From Bacteroidales bacterium UBA4331 (GTDB lineage Bacteria > Bacteroidota > Bacteroidia > Bacteroidales > Paludibacteraceae): 64,000 nucleotides of DNA. Location of the stretch: contig DGTR01000024.1 in NCBI GenBank assembly GCA_002394395.1, positions 1-64,000 on the forward strand, read 5' to 3'. This document shows positions 52,070 through 60,451 of the stretch, piece by piece; the first letter of the stretch is position 1, and each line of letters begins with the position of its first letter. The notes beneath the pieces are model-generated. The model saw only the letters and a program-made list of their open reading frames with translations, was not told the DNA's origin and did not search any database. The translations under genes and the position numbers were made by a program.

Positions 52070-54178
52070 ATGTATAGAAACTTACGGTTCTTTTTGCTCC
52101 TGTGCGCCTGCCTTCTGGCGGGCGTGCAGCTGCATGCCATAGAGATGTTACCCACCTTCGGTGACATCGACCATATTCATCTGCCTGCGCTCCTTGTGGA
52201 GCATGCCGATGGAGATCAGAGTCTGCAATTACGGGCACAGGACACCACCTATATCGACAATCCGCAATACAAGGAAATGATCATCGCTACCAAAGATTTG
52301 GTGCAGCCGTTCTATGTGACGATCCATGTGCGGCAATGGAAGGCGGTGGAGATGACCGAGACATGGTACGATATTTCCCACACCGAGAAGAGACCTGTGC
52401 GCTTGCAGCGGTACGACAGCGGTTATTTGCCTATCGAGGGAGACAACCCGCACTTGCTGCATATTCATGGTAACTGGGCGGCGGAAGGAGTTCCTACCGT
52501 CGAGCGTCTCACACGCGGCGTGAAATCTATTCGTAACTCCGATGGCGCGCGTAATGCACATCTGGATGCGCCCGAAGTGATGATTTCGCTGGACGGTGCG
52601 CCCCAAGAGAACTACGGACGGGTGCTCGGTGCAGCGCTGTGCTGGTCCGGTAACTTCGAGATACGGGTGGCGGCTACCGATGAGAAAGGTTACCATTTCT
52701 ATGCCGGTATCGACCCTATGGCGTCCGAGTATGTATTGGAACCGAAACAAGTGTTCTCTACGCCCCATTTGGCTTATACATGGTCGAATGAAGGAATGGG
52801 TGGCGTCTCGCGTGCTTTCCATCGCTGGGCACGCACCTGCGGAATGCTCCATAACGGCAATGCCACTCGTTCCATCCTTCTCAACTCATGGGAAGGCATC
52901 TATTTCGACATCACCGAGGAGAAGATCCTCGCCATGATGAATGACATCGCTTCTTTCGGTGGTGAACTCTTCGTTATGGACGATGGCTGGTTTGGCGCGA
53001 AGTACCAGCGCAACTCCGACAATGCCGCCCTCGGCGACTGGGTGGTCGATACCTGCAAACTGCCCAACGGACTGAAAGCCCTCACCGATGCAGCCAAAGA
53101 CCGGCATATCAAGTTCGGTATATGGATCGAACCCGAATCGACCAACACCCTGTCCGAACTCTATGAACAACACCCCGACTGGGTGCTGCAGGAACGAGGA
53201 CGTGAACTCAAACTAGGCAGAGGCGGCACCCAACTGGTGCTGGATATGACCAACCCCAAAGTGCAGGACTTTGTCTTCTCTACCGTGGATGACTTACTCA
53301 CTAAACACCCCGAAATCGCCTACATCAAATGGGATGCCAATGCCTCTATCCAGAACTGCGGCTCCACCTACCTGCCGCGAGACAAACAGTCCAACCTCTA
53401 TGTGGACTACCATCTGGGGCTGGTCAAGACGCTCGAACGCATCCGCGCCAAGTACCCGGACGTGGTCATCCAGAACTGCGCCTCGGGCGGCGGACGCGCT
53501 AATTATGGCCTCATGCCCTATTTCGACGAGTTCTGGGTGAGTGACAACAACGACGCCCTCCAGCGCGTCTATATCCAATGGGGCACCTCGTATTTCTTCC
53601 CCTCCAACGCCATGGCGCAACACATCGGAGGCAGTCCCTACCTCATGACCGGACGCACGACACCGATTAAGTTCCGTTGTGATGTGGCGATGTCCGGTCG
53701 CCTCGGCATGGAACTCCAGCCGGCGCATATGACGGACGAAGAACGCGCTCAATGTACCGTCGCTTTCGCTGACTATAAGGAACTGCGCCCCCTCATCCAG
53801 TTAGGCAACCTGTACCGTCTGGTTTCACCCTATGAGCCCGTGCCGGTTGTAGAGAAACAGCAAGTGGCATCGCTCATGTATGTGAATGATGCGAAAGATC
53901 ATGCAGTGCTCTTTGCTTATGGTCTCTCGTCCTTTATGAAGCAAAGCAGCCGCCGTATTCGTCTCGCAGGACTCGACCCCGACCGCACCTACACGCTCCA
54001 TGAGAAAAACATCCGCGTGGCGTACAACCACGACAAAGGGGCTTGGGACGAGGGCAAGCCATGCGATCTTGACGGCAAATCCTACACAGGAGAATATCTC
54101 ATGAACACAGGCATAGAAATACCTCTGAGCACAGAATATAATATCGATTACCCATCCCGCATCTTTGAGTTGAAATAA
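52070..54178 (+). CDS. GH36 alpha-galactosidase, secreted
   Basis: 702 residues from ATG 52070 (MYRNLRFFLLLCACLLAGVQLHA, signal peptide). Motifs are WEGIYFDITEEKIL, FVMDDGWFGAKY, FGIWIEPES, nucleophile Asp422 in YIKWDANAS, CASGGGRANYGLM, and acid/base Asp492 in FWVSDNNDALQR. Size and motifs fit GH36 rather than GH27. It removes alpha-1,6-galactosyl side groups, so in this locus it would debranch galactomannan oligosaccharides in the periplasm. Confidence 0.93.
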   Translation: MYRNLRFFLLLCACLLAGVQLHAIEMLPTFGDIDHIHLPALLVEHADGDQSLQLRAQDTTYIDNPQYKEMIIATKDLVQPFYVTIHVRQWKAVEMTETWYDISHTEKRPVRLQRYDSGYLPIEGDNPHLLHIHGNWAAEGVPTVERLTRGVKSIRNSDGARNAHLDAPEVMISLDGAPQENYGRVLGAALCWSGNFEIRVAATDEKGYHFYAGIDPMASEYVLEPKQVFSTPHLAYTWSNEGMGGVSRAFHRWARTCGMLHNGNATRSILLNSWEGIYFDITEEKILAMMNDIASFGGELFVMDDGWFGAKYQRNSDNAALGDWVVDTCKLPNGLKALTDAAKDRHIKFGIWIEPESTNTLSELYEQHPDWVLQERGRELKLGRGGTQLVLDMTNPKVQDFVFSTVDDLLTKHPEIAYIKWDANASIQNCGSTYLPRDKQSNLYVDYHLGLVKTLERIRAKYPDVVIQNCASGGGRANYGLMPYFDEFWVSDNNDALQRVYIQWGTSYFFPSNAMAQHIGGSPYLMTGRTTPIKFRCDVAMSGRLGMELQPAHMTDEERAQCTVAFADYKELRPLIQLGNLYRLVSPYEPVPVVEKQQVASLMYVNDAKDHAVLFAYGLSSFMKQSSRRIRLAGLDPDRTYTLHEKNIRVAYNHDKGAWDEGKPCDLDGKSYTGEYLMNTGIEIPLSTEYNIDYPSRIFELK

Positions 54179-54220
54179 CTCAATAACTAAATAAATGTAC
54201 CATACGGCGAAGCAGATCGT

Positions 54221-55288
54221 ATGAACGAAGTGAATAAAGAAATGGTAAATGTTAAAATGGTAAATAAAGCATTATTGCTTCTGTTGGCATGCGCCCTCTG
54301 CGCGTGCCAGCAGAAAAGCAAAATGCTTTTTGGTCACCAGGACGACGTGGTCTATGGCTCTGACTGGCAGCGCCTATCGGATAGTACCTATGCTGACACC
54401 CGTTCCTGCATCCATGACCTCACCGGTCAATGGCCCGACCTTATCGGCTTTGATATCGGAGGAATCGAACTGAACCACTCCCGCAACCTCGACTCAGTGC
54501 CGTTCTCCCGCATGATAGAGGAGTGTGCCCGTCAGTTCGAGCGCGGCGGCAAAGTGACGCTCTCTTGGCACGCCCGCAACCCCCTTACGGGCGGTAACTC
54601 GTGGGACACAACACCCTGCCTTGCGCAGATCATTGACCCCGACACGGATGTCCATGACACCATGCAGGTGTGGGTCGAACGCGCAGCGGCTTTCGTGGCA
54701 CAGATAGCTGCCCTGCAAAAGCAGCCTGACCAACTCATCGTACGCCTCTGGCATGAGCAGTCCGGCAACTGGTTCTGGTGGGGACGCGAAGCCGGCTCGG
54801 CGGACGACTATATCGCCCTCTGGCGTTGGACACGCAATTATATGAATCTCGTCGGAGTGAAGGCTCTTTACGCCTATTCTCCCGATAAACTGACGCTCTA
54901 TGAAGATACGCCCGAAGGGGCATACCGCGAGACCGCAGAGTGGTACCCGGGCGACGAATATGTGGACATCATCGGTACCGACTGCTACCACCACGGCGGA
55001 GCCGAAGGCACAGAGGACTATCTCTATCGTGCCCACCGTCAACTGGACGCAGCGGCAAGACTGGCAAAGGAGCACGGCAAACGTCTCGCTCTTACCGAGA
55101 CCGGCTGTGAGGCGCTTCGCTGCCCTAATTGGTACACTACCGTTCTTCTGCCGCTCCTGCGCGAATATCCGGACATCGAATACGTCCTCGTTTGGCGCAA
55201 CGCCTGGGATATACCCACCCATTACTTCCTCCCGCAATCCAACACCGCTGAGGCGGAAGATTTCAAGCAGTTCTTAAAACAACTATAA
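54221..55288 (+). CDS. second GH26 beta-mannanase, lipoprotein
   Basis: 355 residues. The n-region NKEMVNVKMVNK is repeat-encoded, followed by the lipoprotein core ALLLLLACALCAC. In-frame ATGs at 54242 and 54257 are alternative starts created by the repeat. GH26 motifs: QLIVRLWHEQSGNWFWWG with acid/base Glu179 and RLALTETGCEALR with nucleophile Glu293; WYPGDEYVDIIGTDCY lies between. It is divergent from the 41551 enzyme, so the two probably have different modes or locations (for example endo at the surface and mannobiose-releasing in the periplasm). That division is inference. Confidence 0.9.
   Translation: MNEVNKEMVNVKMVNKALLLLLACALCACQQKSKMLFGHQDDVVYGSDWQRLSDSTYADTRSCIHDLTGQWPDLIGFDIGGIELNHSRNLDSVPFSRMIEECARQFERGGKVTLSWHARNPLTGGNSWDTTPCLAQIIDPDTDVHDTMQVWVERAAAFVAQIAALQKQPDQLIVRLWHEQSGNWFWWGREAGSADDYIALWRWTRNYMNLVGVKALYAYSPDKLTLYEDTPEGAYRETAEWYPGDEYVDIIGTDCYHHGGAEGTEDYLYRAHRQLDAAARLAKEHGKRLALTETGCEALRCPNWYTTVLLPLLREYPDIEYVLVWRNAWDIPTHYFLPQSNTAEAEDFKQFLKQL
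54232..54270 (+). repeat. repeat (AAATGGT family) forming the GH26 lipoprotein n-region
   Basis: AAATGGT, AAATGTT, AAAATGG, TAAATAAA encode EMVNVKMVNK and provide three possible ATG starts. Confidence 0.85.
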
Positions 55289-55295
55289 ATATACA

Positions 55296-56501
55296 ATGTC
55301 AGATTATCAATCTAAGATTTCGGCTCTTCGTGCCGCGCACGAAGCACTCCTTACCCGCCCTAATGAGCCGATGACGGAAAATGGGCTTTCGACAGGCTCT
55401 GTCCCGTTTCGACTTTCGACGGGTATTTATACAAAATACAAATATCCGATTCTTACCGCGGAGCATACGCCTCTGGAGTGGCGGTATGATTTCAATGAAC
55501 AAGACAACCCCTTCCTGATGCAGCGCATCATGATGAACGGTGTGTTCAACGCCGGAGCAATCCTTTTTGAAGGCAAATATACAGTAGTCGCCCGTGTGGA
55601 GGGTGCTGATCGCAAGTCCTTCTTTGCGGTAGCGCAGTCTGATAACGGCATCGATAACTGGCGTTTCTGGCCGGAACCAATCACCATGCCCGATGGCGAT
55701 AATGCCCCTGCGACGAACGTCTATGACATGCGCCTCACGCGTCATGAGGATGGCTGGATATACGGCATCTTCTGTGTGGAGCGTCATGACGAGACCAAAC
55801 CTTTCGACACCTCCGCCGCTACGGCTGCAGCCGGCATAGCCCGCACAAAAGACCTCATTCACTGGGACCGGCTCGATGACCTCAAGTCCCTCTGTCAGCA
55901 ACGTAACGTGGTGTTGCACCCGGAGTTTGTGGACGGGCAATATGCGTTATACACCCGTCCGCAAGACGGTTTTATCGAGACCGGCAAAGGCGGAGGAATC
56001 GGCTGGACGCTCACTCCCGACATCACCCATGCTGAGGTGCGCAACGAACGCATCATCTTCTCCCGTGCCTATCACACGGTCTATGAGGTCAAGAACGGAG
56101 AAGGACCTGCGCCTATCAAGACCGACAAAGGATGGCTGCATCTCGCCCATGGCGTACGCAATACGGCGGATGGACTGCGCTACGTGTTGTATATGTACAT
56201 GACCGCCCTTGATGACCCCACACGTGTCATCGCCCGACCCGGCGGATGGTTCCTTGTGCCCGAAGGATACGAGTATATCGGCGATGTGATGAACGTCGCC
56301 TTCTCCAACGGCTGGATAGAGCGCGACGGCAAGGTGTTTATCTACTACGCCTCCGCAGACACCCGGCTCCATGTAGCCACCACTACCGTGGAGCAGCTTC
56401 TTGACTACTGCCTTCATACCCCGGAGGATGGCTTGACGACCTCTGCTTCCGTGGAGAATATCAAAGCCCTCGTCGCAAAAAATGCCTCAATGTCTAAATA
56501 A
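55296..56501 (+). CDS. GH130 4-O-beta-mannosyl-glucose phosphorylase
   Basis: 401 residues, no signal peptide, so cytoplasmic. Motifs: NPFLMQRIMMNGVFNAGAI, VARVEGADRKSFFAVA, ATNVYDMRLTRHEDGWIYGIFC, QQRNVVLHPEFVDGQYALYTRPQDGFIETGKGGGIGW and HLAHGVRNTADGLRYVLYMYM. These are characteristic of GH130 mannosylglucose phosphorylases, which split beta-Man-1,4-Glc with phosphate to mannose 1-phosphate and glucose. A repeat-derived insertion (GLSTGSVPFRLST) extends the N-terminal region just before GIYTKYKYP. It is clustered with an epimerase and transporter, as in the known Bacteroides mannan pathway. Confidence 0.93.
   Translation: MSDYQSKISALRAAHEALLTRPNEPMTENGLSTGSVPFRLSTGIYTKYKYPILTAEHTPLEWRYDFNEQDNPFLMQRIMMNGVFNAGAILFEGKYTVVARVEGADRKSFFAVAQSDNGIDNWRFWPEPITMPDGDNAPATNVYDMRLTRHEDGWIYGIFCVERHDETKPFDTSAATAAAGIARTKDLIHWDRLDDLKSLCQQRNVVLHPEFVDGQYALYTRPQDGFIETGKGGGIGWTLTPDITHAEVRNERIIFSRAYHTVYEVKNGEGPAPIKTDKGWLHLAHGVRNTADGLRYVLYMYMTALDDPTRVIARPGGWFLVPEGYEYIGDVMNVAFSNGWIERDGKVFIYYASADTRLHVATTTVEQLLDYCLHTPEDGLTTSASVENIKALVAKNASMSK
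55386..55421 (+). repeat. in-frame repeat insertion in GH130 (GTCGAAA family, reverse)
   Basis: CTTTCGACAGG, TTTCGAC and TTTCGAC units encode GLSTGSVPFRLST in the N-terminal region of the phosphorylase, where homologues read directly from the RxNE segment into GIYTRYKYP. Confidence 0.75.
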
Positions 56502-56506
56502 ATGCC

Positions 56507-56537
56507 CCAATGGTAAATAACCAAATCGTAAATAGCA
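56507..56537. repeat. repeat (TGGTAAA family) spanning the transporter start
   Basis: Provides the ATG (56510) and first codons (MVNNQIVNS) of the sugar transporter. Confidence 0.8.
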
Positions 56538-57937
56538 AGTGGTTTCGCCACGTAGGCTACGGTTTCGGCGATATGTCCTCGTCGATGTTCTGGAAAGTCT
56601 TTTCCTATTACCTGCCGTTCTTCTACAGTAACATCTTCGGGCTCTCGCTCAAGGACGCAGGTATTATCCTGCTCGTCACGCGTATATGGGACGCTGTCTC
56701 GGATCCGATGATGGGTATTCTGGCAGACCGTACGCAAACGCGTTGGGGCAAGTACAGACCTTATCTGCTTTTCGTGGCACCGCTCTTCTCCATCGCAGGT
56801 ATATTACTTTTTACTACACCCGACTGGGGGTACACCGCCAAACTTGTCTGGGCGTATGCTACGTATATTCTGATGATGACCGTCTATACGGGTATCAACG
56901 TACCCTATGGCGCGATGCTCGGGGTGATGACCGATGACTCGAATGAGAAAACGGTTTATTCCTCCTTCCGTATGTTCTTCGCTTATGGAGGTTCGTTCCT
57001 CGCGCTCTTCCTTTGGGAGCCCCTCTGCAACGCCTTTGGCGGCTACCACTCGCCGCAAGGATGGTATTGGGCGATGGTAGTCATTGCGGCTGCCTGTTTC
57101 GTCCTTTTTATCTGCTGTTTCCTGCTGACGAAAGAGGAACTGAAGACCGTCTCAACTGTCTCCATCGGTTCGGATTTCAAGGCACTGCTTTCCAACAAAC
57201 CCTGGTGGATACTCATTGGTGCTGCCCTTTGCTTTAATCTCTTCTGTACCGTCCGCGGTGCTACCGTAGCGTACTATTTCGCCGACATCATTCCTGCCGG
57301 AGCGCAACTGGCTATCGGTCGATGGTCGTTCTTGTTTTATGCCGGCTTGTTCCTTGCTATAGGCGAGGTCTCTAATATGATAGGTGTCGCACTCTGCGTG
57401 CCTATCGCTGCGCGGTTCGGTAAGAAAACGACGTTCATCGCAGTCAATATCGGTCTCTGCATCCTGTCCGTGCTGTTCTTTTTTATTCCTGTCTCGCAGA
57501 CCGGCTTCTGGCTCATGCTCCTCGCTCAGATACTTACCTCTATGCTCACGGGCGTGATGTCTCCTCTGGTATGGTCGATGTACGCCGATGTGTCCGACTA
57601 TGCGGAGCAGAAATACAAAACAGCCTCCACAGGACTAATCTTTTCCTCGTCCTCCATGGCGCAGAAGTTCGGCGGTGCGATCGGCGGTTCAGCGGCTCTT
57701 TGGCTTCTCGCCGCCTGCGGATATATCTCAAACCCTCAAACAATTTCAAACCTTCAAACAGGCGAAGCCTTCACCCAGCCGGATTCTGCGCTTCTCTGCC
57801 TCCGATGCCTGATGTCCTTCATTCCGGCTGCGGTGAGTATCATCGCAGTACTCGTGGTATCGTTCTATCCCCTCACTACGGCAAAGATGGCAGAGATTGA
57901 TGCCCAACTCAAAATCCAAAGACAAAATGGGAAATAA
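56510..57937 (+). CDS. GPH-family sugar:cation symporter (mannobiose/mannosylglucose transporter)
   Basis: 475 residues, twelve predicted membrane helices. Typical GPH signatures: YGFGDMSSSMFWKVFSYYLPFFYSN, TRIWDAVSDPMMGILADRTQTRWGKYRPYLL and YADVSDYAEQKYKTASTGLIFSSSS. Located between GH130 and the epimerase, it most likely brings mannobiose or short mannosides across the inner membrane. The first nine residues (MVNNQIVNS) and a periplasmic/cytoplasmic loop (NPQTISNLQTGEAF) are repeat-derived. It overlaps the next gene by 11 bp. Confidence 0.9.
   Translation: MVNNQIVNSKWFRHVGYGFGDMSSSMFWKVFSYYLPFFYSNIFGLSLKDAGIILLVTRIWDAVSDPMMGILADRTQTRWGKYRPYLLFVAPLFSIAGILLFTTPDWGYTAKLVWAYATYILMMTVYTGINVPYGAMLGVMTDDSNEKTVYSSFRMFFAYGGSFLALFLWEPLCNAFGGYHSPQGWYWAMVVIAAACFVLFICCFLLTKEELKTVSTVSIGSDFKALLSNKPWWILIGAALCFNLFCTVRGATVAYYFADIIPAGAQLAIGRWSFLFYAGLFLAIGEVSNMIGVALCVPIAARFGKKTTFIAVNIGLCILSVLFFFIPVSQTGFWLMLLAQILTSMLTGVMSPLVWSMYADVSDYAEQKYKTASTGLIFSSSSMAQKFGGAIGGSAALWLLAACGYISNPQTISNLQTGEAFTQPDSALLCLRCLMSFIPAAVSIIAVLVVSFYPLTTAKMAEIDAQLKIQRQNGK
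57728..57765 (+). repeat. in-frame repeat (CAAACYT family) in the transporter
   Basis: CAAACCCT, CAAACAAT, TTCAAACC, TTCAAACA, then GGCGAAGCC, encode NPQTISNLQTGEA. The same family, including GGCGAAGCC, is at 12109-12172. Confidence 0.8.
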
Positions 57938-59114
57938 ATCGTACATCGTAAATCTTCGAGCATCTGCACAAGCGATGCTCGAAACCAATATCCTCCCTTT
58001 TTGGTCCACCCGCATGGTGGACCACCAACAAGGTGGCTTTTACGGACGTATAGACGGACATAATACCCTTCATCCGGACGCAGAGAAAGGAGCGGTGCTC
58101 AATGCGCGTATCCTCTGGACATTCTCTGCGGCTACCCGTCTCTTTCATAAAATGCCTTACCGCATTCTTGCTACCCGGGCGAAGGACTATCTGATCACTC
58201 GTTTCGTCGATCGAGAATACGGAGGTGTATATTGGTCGCTCAATGCCGATGGTACTCCGCTGGACACCAAGAAGCAGACCTACGCTATCGCTTTTGCCAT
58301 ATATGGTCTGGCGGAGTACTATCGTGCTACGAATGACCCCGAAGCCCTGCTTACCGCCATCCGCCTCTTCGACGACATTGAGACACATGCGTTCCATGTC
58401 TCTCCCCTTGAGGGGGAGTCGGAGGGGGTTGGCTATGTGGAGGCTCTCACCCGCGACTGGCAACCGATAGCTGACATGCGTCTCTCCGACAAAGACGAAA
58501 ACGCTGTCTTCACCATGAACACCCATCTCCATGTGCTCGAAGCCTACACTAATCTTTATCGCGTCTTAAAGAATGTACAAAGGGACGATATACAAGGTAC
58601 AAAGGAAAGGGTAGAGCGCCAACTCCGTACACTCATCGATATCTTTGCCAACCGTATCTTTGATCCCTCCACCGGTCACTTGATGCTTTTCTTTGACGAG
58701 AACTGGCAACCATCCAACACCCATACTTCTCCCGGTCATGACATCGAGGCTGCTTGGCTTTTACGGGAAGCACAAGCCGTGCTGGAGGAAAATGAGGAAG
58801 TAAACCAATTGTCACGGCGTCTCGCTATCGCTGCACGGGATGGTATTATGAAAGAGACCCAGTGGTGGTGCTATGCCGAAGCGGTAGTCGGATATATCGA
58901 CCAATGGCAGGATATTCCGGATCCGCACTATCTCAACTTAGCTAATGCAGCCTGGGATTTCATCGTTGACCATCTGGTAGATCATGAGCATGGAGAGTGG
59001 TACTGGTCCGTCCTTCCCGACGGAACACCCGACCGCTCCAACGATAAAGCCGGTTTCTGGAAATGCCCCTACCATAACTCCCGCATGTGTATTGAACTAA
59101 TTGAAAGACTATGA
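57927..59114 (+). CDS. AGE-family 2-epimerase (mannobiose/cellobiose 2-epimerase)
   Basis: 395 residues from ATG 57927 (MGNKSYIVNLRASAQAM); the frame extends upstream only as transporter sequence. AGE-family (alpha/alpha)6 barrel motifs: FWSTRMVDHQQGGFYGRIDG, KGAVLNARILWTFSAATR, GGVYWSLNADGTPLDTKKQTYAIAF, FTMNTHLHVLEAYTNLYR, HTSPGHDIEAAWLL and WWCYAEAVVGYIDQWQ. These fit cellobiose/mannobiose 2-epimerases, which turn mannobiose into mannosylglucose for the GH130 enzyme. Two different repeat families are inserted in frame: SPLEGESEGV (58399-58431) and VQRDDIQGTKER (58573-58608). Confidence 0.92.
   Translation: MGNKSYIVNLRASAQAMLETNILPFWSTRMVDHQQGGFYGRIDGHNTLHPDAEKGAVLNARILWTFSAATRLFHKMPYRILATRAKDYLITRFVDREYGGVYWSLNADGTPLDTKKQTYAIAFAIYGLAEYYRATNDPEALLTAIRLFDDIETHAFHVSPLEGESEGVGYVEALTRDWQPIADMRLSDKDENAVFTMNTHLHVLEAYTNLYRVLKNVQRDDIQGTKERVERQLRTLIDIFANRIFDPSTGHLMLFFDENWQPSNTHTSPGHDIEAAWLLREAQAVLEENEEVNQLSRRLAIAARDGIMKETQWWCYAEAVVGYIDQWQDIPDPHYLNLANAAWDFIVDHLVDHEHGEWYWSVLPDGTPDRSNDKAGFWKCPYHNSRMCIELIERL
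58399..58431 (+). repeat. in-frame palindromic element in the epimerase
   Basis: Reverse-complement match to the intergenic copy at 34035-34064; contains the hairpin CTCCCC, TTGA, GGGGAG. Translated as SPLEGESEGVG. Confidence 0.85.
58573..58608 (+). repeat. in-frame repeat (GTACAAAG family) in the epimerase
   Basis: TGTACAAAGG, ATATACAAGG, GTACAAAGG encode VQRDDIQGTKER between helices of the barrel. Confidence 0.85.
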
Positions 59115-60085
59115 AGCCTTACAAGTTCCAACCTTATTTGAAGACCACCATCTGGGGTGGCTATCAGATTGCGCCCTTCAAGGGCATTTATACCGCGCAG
59201 CCGAATATCGGCGAGTCGTGGGAAATCTCCGGCGTACCCGGTCATGAGTCCGTAGCAATAGAGCGAGGACTGATCGGTGACGTCGATTTCGGTCTCAACC
59301 TCACCCAACTCATCGATAAGTACAAAGGACTCCTTCTCGGCGAACGGATCTATAAGAAGTTCGGAAATAAGTTCCCACTCTTGGTCAAGTTCATTGACTC
59401 CCGTCAGGACCTCTCCGTCCAAGTGCATCCCGATGACAAGTTAGCGATGGAGCGTCACGGTTGTATGGGAAAAACCGAGATGTGGTATGTGCTCAAAGCC
59501 GATGTGGGCTCAAAAATATACTCCGGTCTTAAGAAACCCATCACACCCGAGGAATACGAGCAACTCGCTACTGCTCCTGCTGTCAACGGGCACTCACCTA
59601 TGCAGGATGTCATCGCTACGCATGAGTCCCACCAGGGTGACCTCTATTTCCTCCCTGCCGGACGATTGCACGCCATCGGAGCGGGTAATTTTCTTGTTGA
59701 GATCCAACAGACTTCGGATATCACCTACCGCGTCTATGATTTCGGACGCGTCGATGCTGCCGGCAAACCACGCGAACTCCATATCGAGCAAGCTAAGGAA
59801 GCTATCGACTATCAAGTTTGGCCCGAGTATCGTACGTCGTATGACTCTACCAAACCCAATTCCGAACTCATCCACTGTCCCTACTTCACCGTCAACCGCG
59901 TTGTCGTACAGGTGGCCGCAGAAGTCGATCTACATACCGACTCCTTCGTCGTAGTAGTATGCCTCTGGGGAGAAGCGAACATCAATGGCATCCGAGTCAA
60001 GCAAGGCGAGACGCTCCTCGTTCCTGCATCCGAAAACGTCCTCTATATATTCGGTAATGCCACCTTCCTGACAGCTACGATGTAG
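59111..60085 (+). CDS. manA: class I mannose-6-phosphate isomerase
   Basis: 324 residues, a short-form class I isomerase. Zinc-site motifs: LSVQVHPDD (Gln and His), GKTEMWYVL (Glu) and LPAGRLHAIGAG (His), plus ITYRVYDFGR. It interconverts mannose 6-phosphate and fructose 6-phosphate, the last step feeding mannose units from the GH130 reaction (after a phosphomannomutase located elsewhere) into glycolysis. It overlaps the epimerase stop by 4 bp. Confidence 0.94.
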   Translation: MKPYKFQPYLKTTIWGGYQIAPFKGIYTAQPNIGESWEISGVPGHESVAIERGLIGDVDFGLNLTQLIDKYKGLLLGERIYKKFGNKFPLLVKFIDSRQDLSVQVHPDDKLAMERHGCMGKTEMWYVLKADVGSKIYSGLKKPITPEEYEQLATAPAVNGHSPMQDVIATHESHQGDLYFLPAGRLHAIGAGNFLVEIQQTSDITYRVYDFGRVDAAGKPRELHIEQAKEAIDYQVWPEYRTSYDSTKPNSELIHCPYFTVNRVVVQVAAEVDLHTDSFVVVVCLWGEANINGIRVKQGETLLVPASENVLYIFGNATFLTATM

Positions 60086-60183
60086 CAAACTTTTTTCTTT
60101 TGTGCCGACTGCGTCCGGCATGCTTCTTTCTTTGACAAAAACGAAAAAAATGACACATTTGAATACATTTCATGCCAAAATCC

Positions 60184-60214
60184 TTGCATATGTCAGAAAA
60201 AAGTAGTACTTTTG
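60184..60214 (+). promoter_or_regulatory. Bacteroidetes promoter for the fimbrillin-like lipoprotein
   Basis: TTG 60184-60186, a 20-bp spacer and TACTTTTG 60207-60214. The start codon is about 237 bp downstream. Confidence 0.8.
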
Positions 60215-60451
60215 CAAAGTTTTTTTACATATTGCTAAATTAGGATTCCTATGCTTACGCACTGTACATACGGCGCTCATAGCCAACGAATTACCTCTGC
60301 TGCCATATGGGGGGGGGTATTCGCATACCTCGCCTCCGCAGTCATATTGTAAGCACCCCACAGACCAACGCAACGCTATCACAGGCGGTGCCCGTAATTC
60401 GCGGGTGCCGCTTGCGTGTATATAATTGTTAATTTTTGACTACCATACATA
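60215..60451 (+). other. long untranslated leader with G-run and hairpin
   Basis: A leader of about 230 nt. It holds a homopolymeric run of nine G near 60308-60316 and a hairpin of about nine pairs with two G-U pairs at about 60388-60412 (CGGTGCCCG with CGGGTGCCG). No reading frame of note and no riboswitch I recognise. Confidence 0.55.

Noticed and set aside
57997..58040. GGTGGACC/CCACC repetition at the epimerase start as another repeat insertion
   Set aside because: The encoded FWSTRMVDHQQGGFYG is the normal conserved start of AGE-family epimerases.
60308..60316. G9 run as a phase-variation switch in a gene
   Set aside because: It lies in the untranslated leader with no frame across it; it might affect expression but does not alter a protein.
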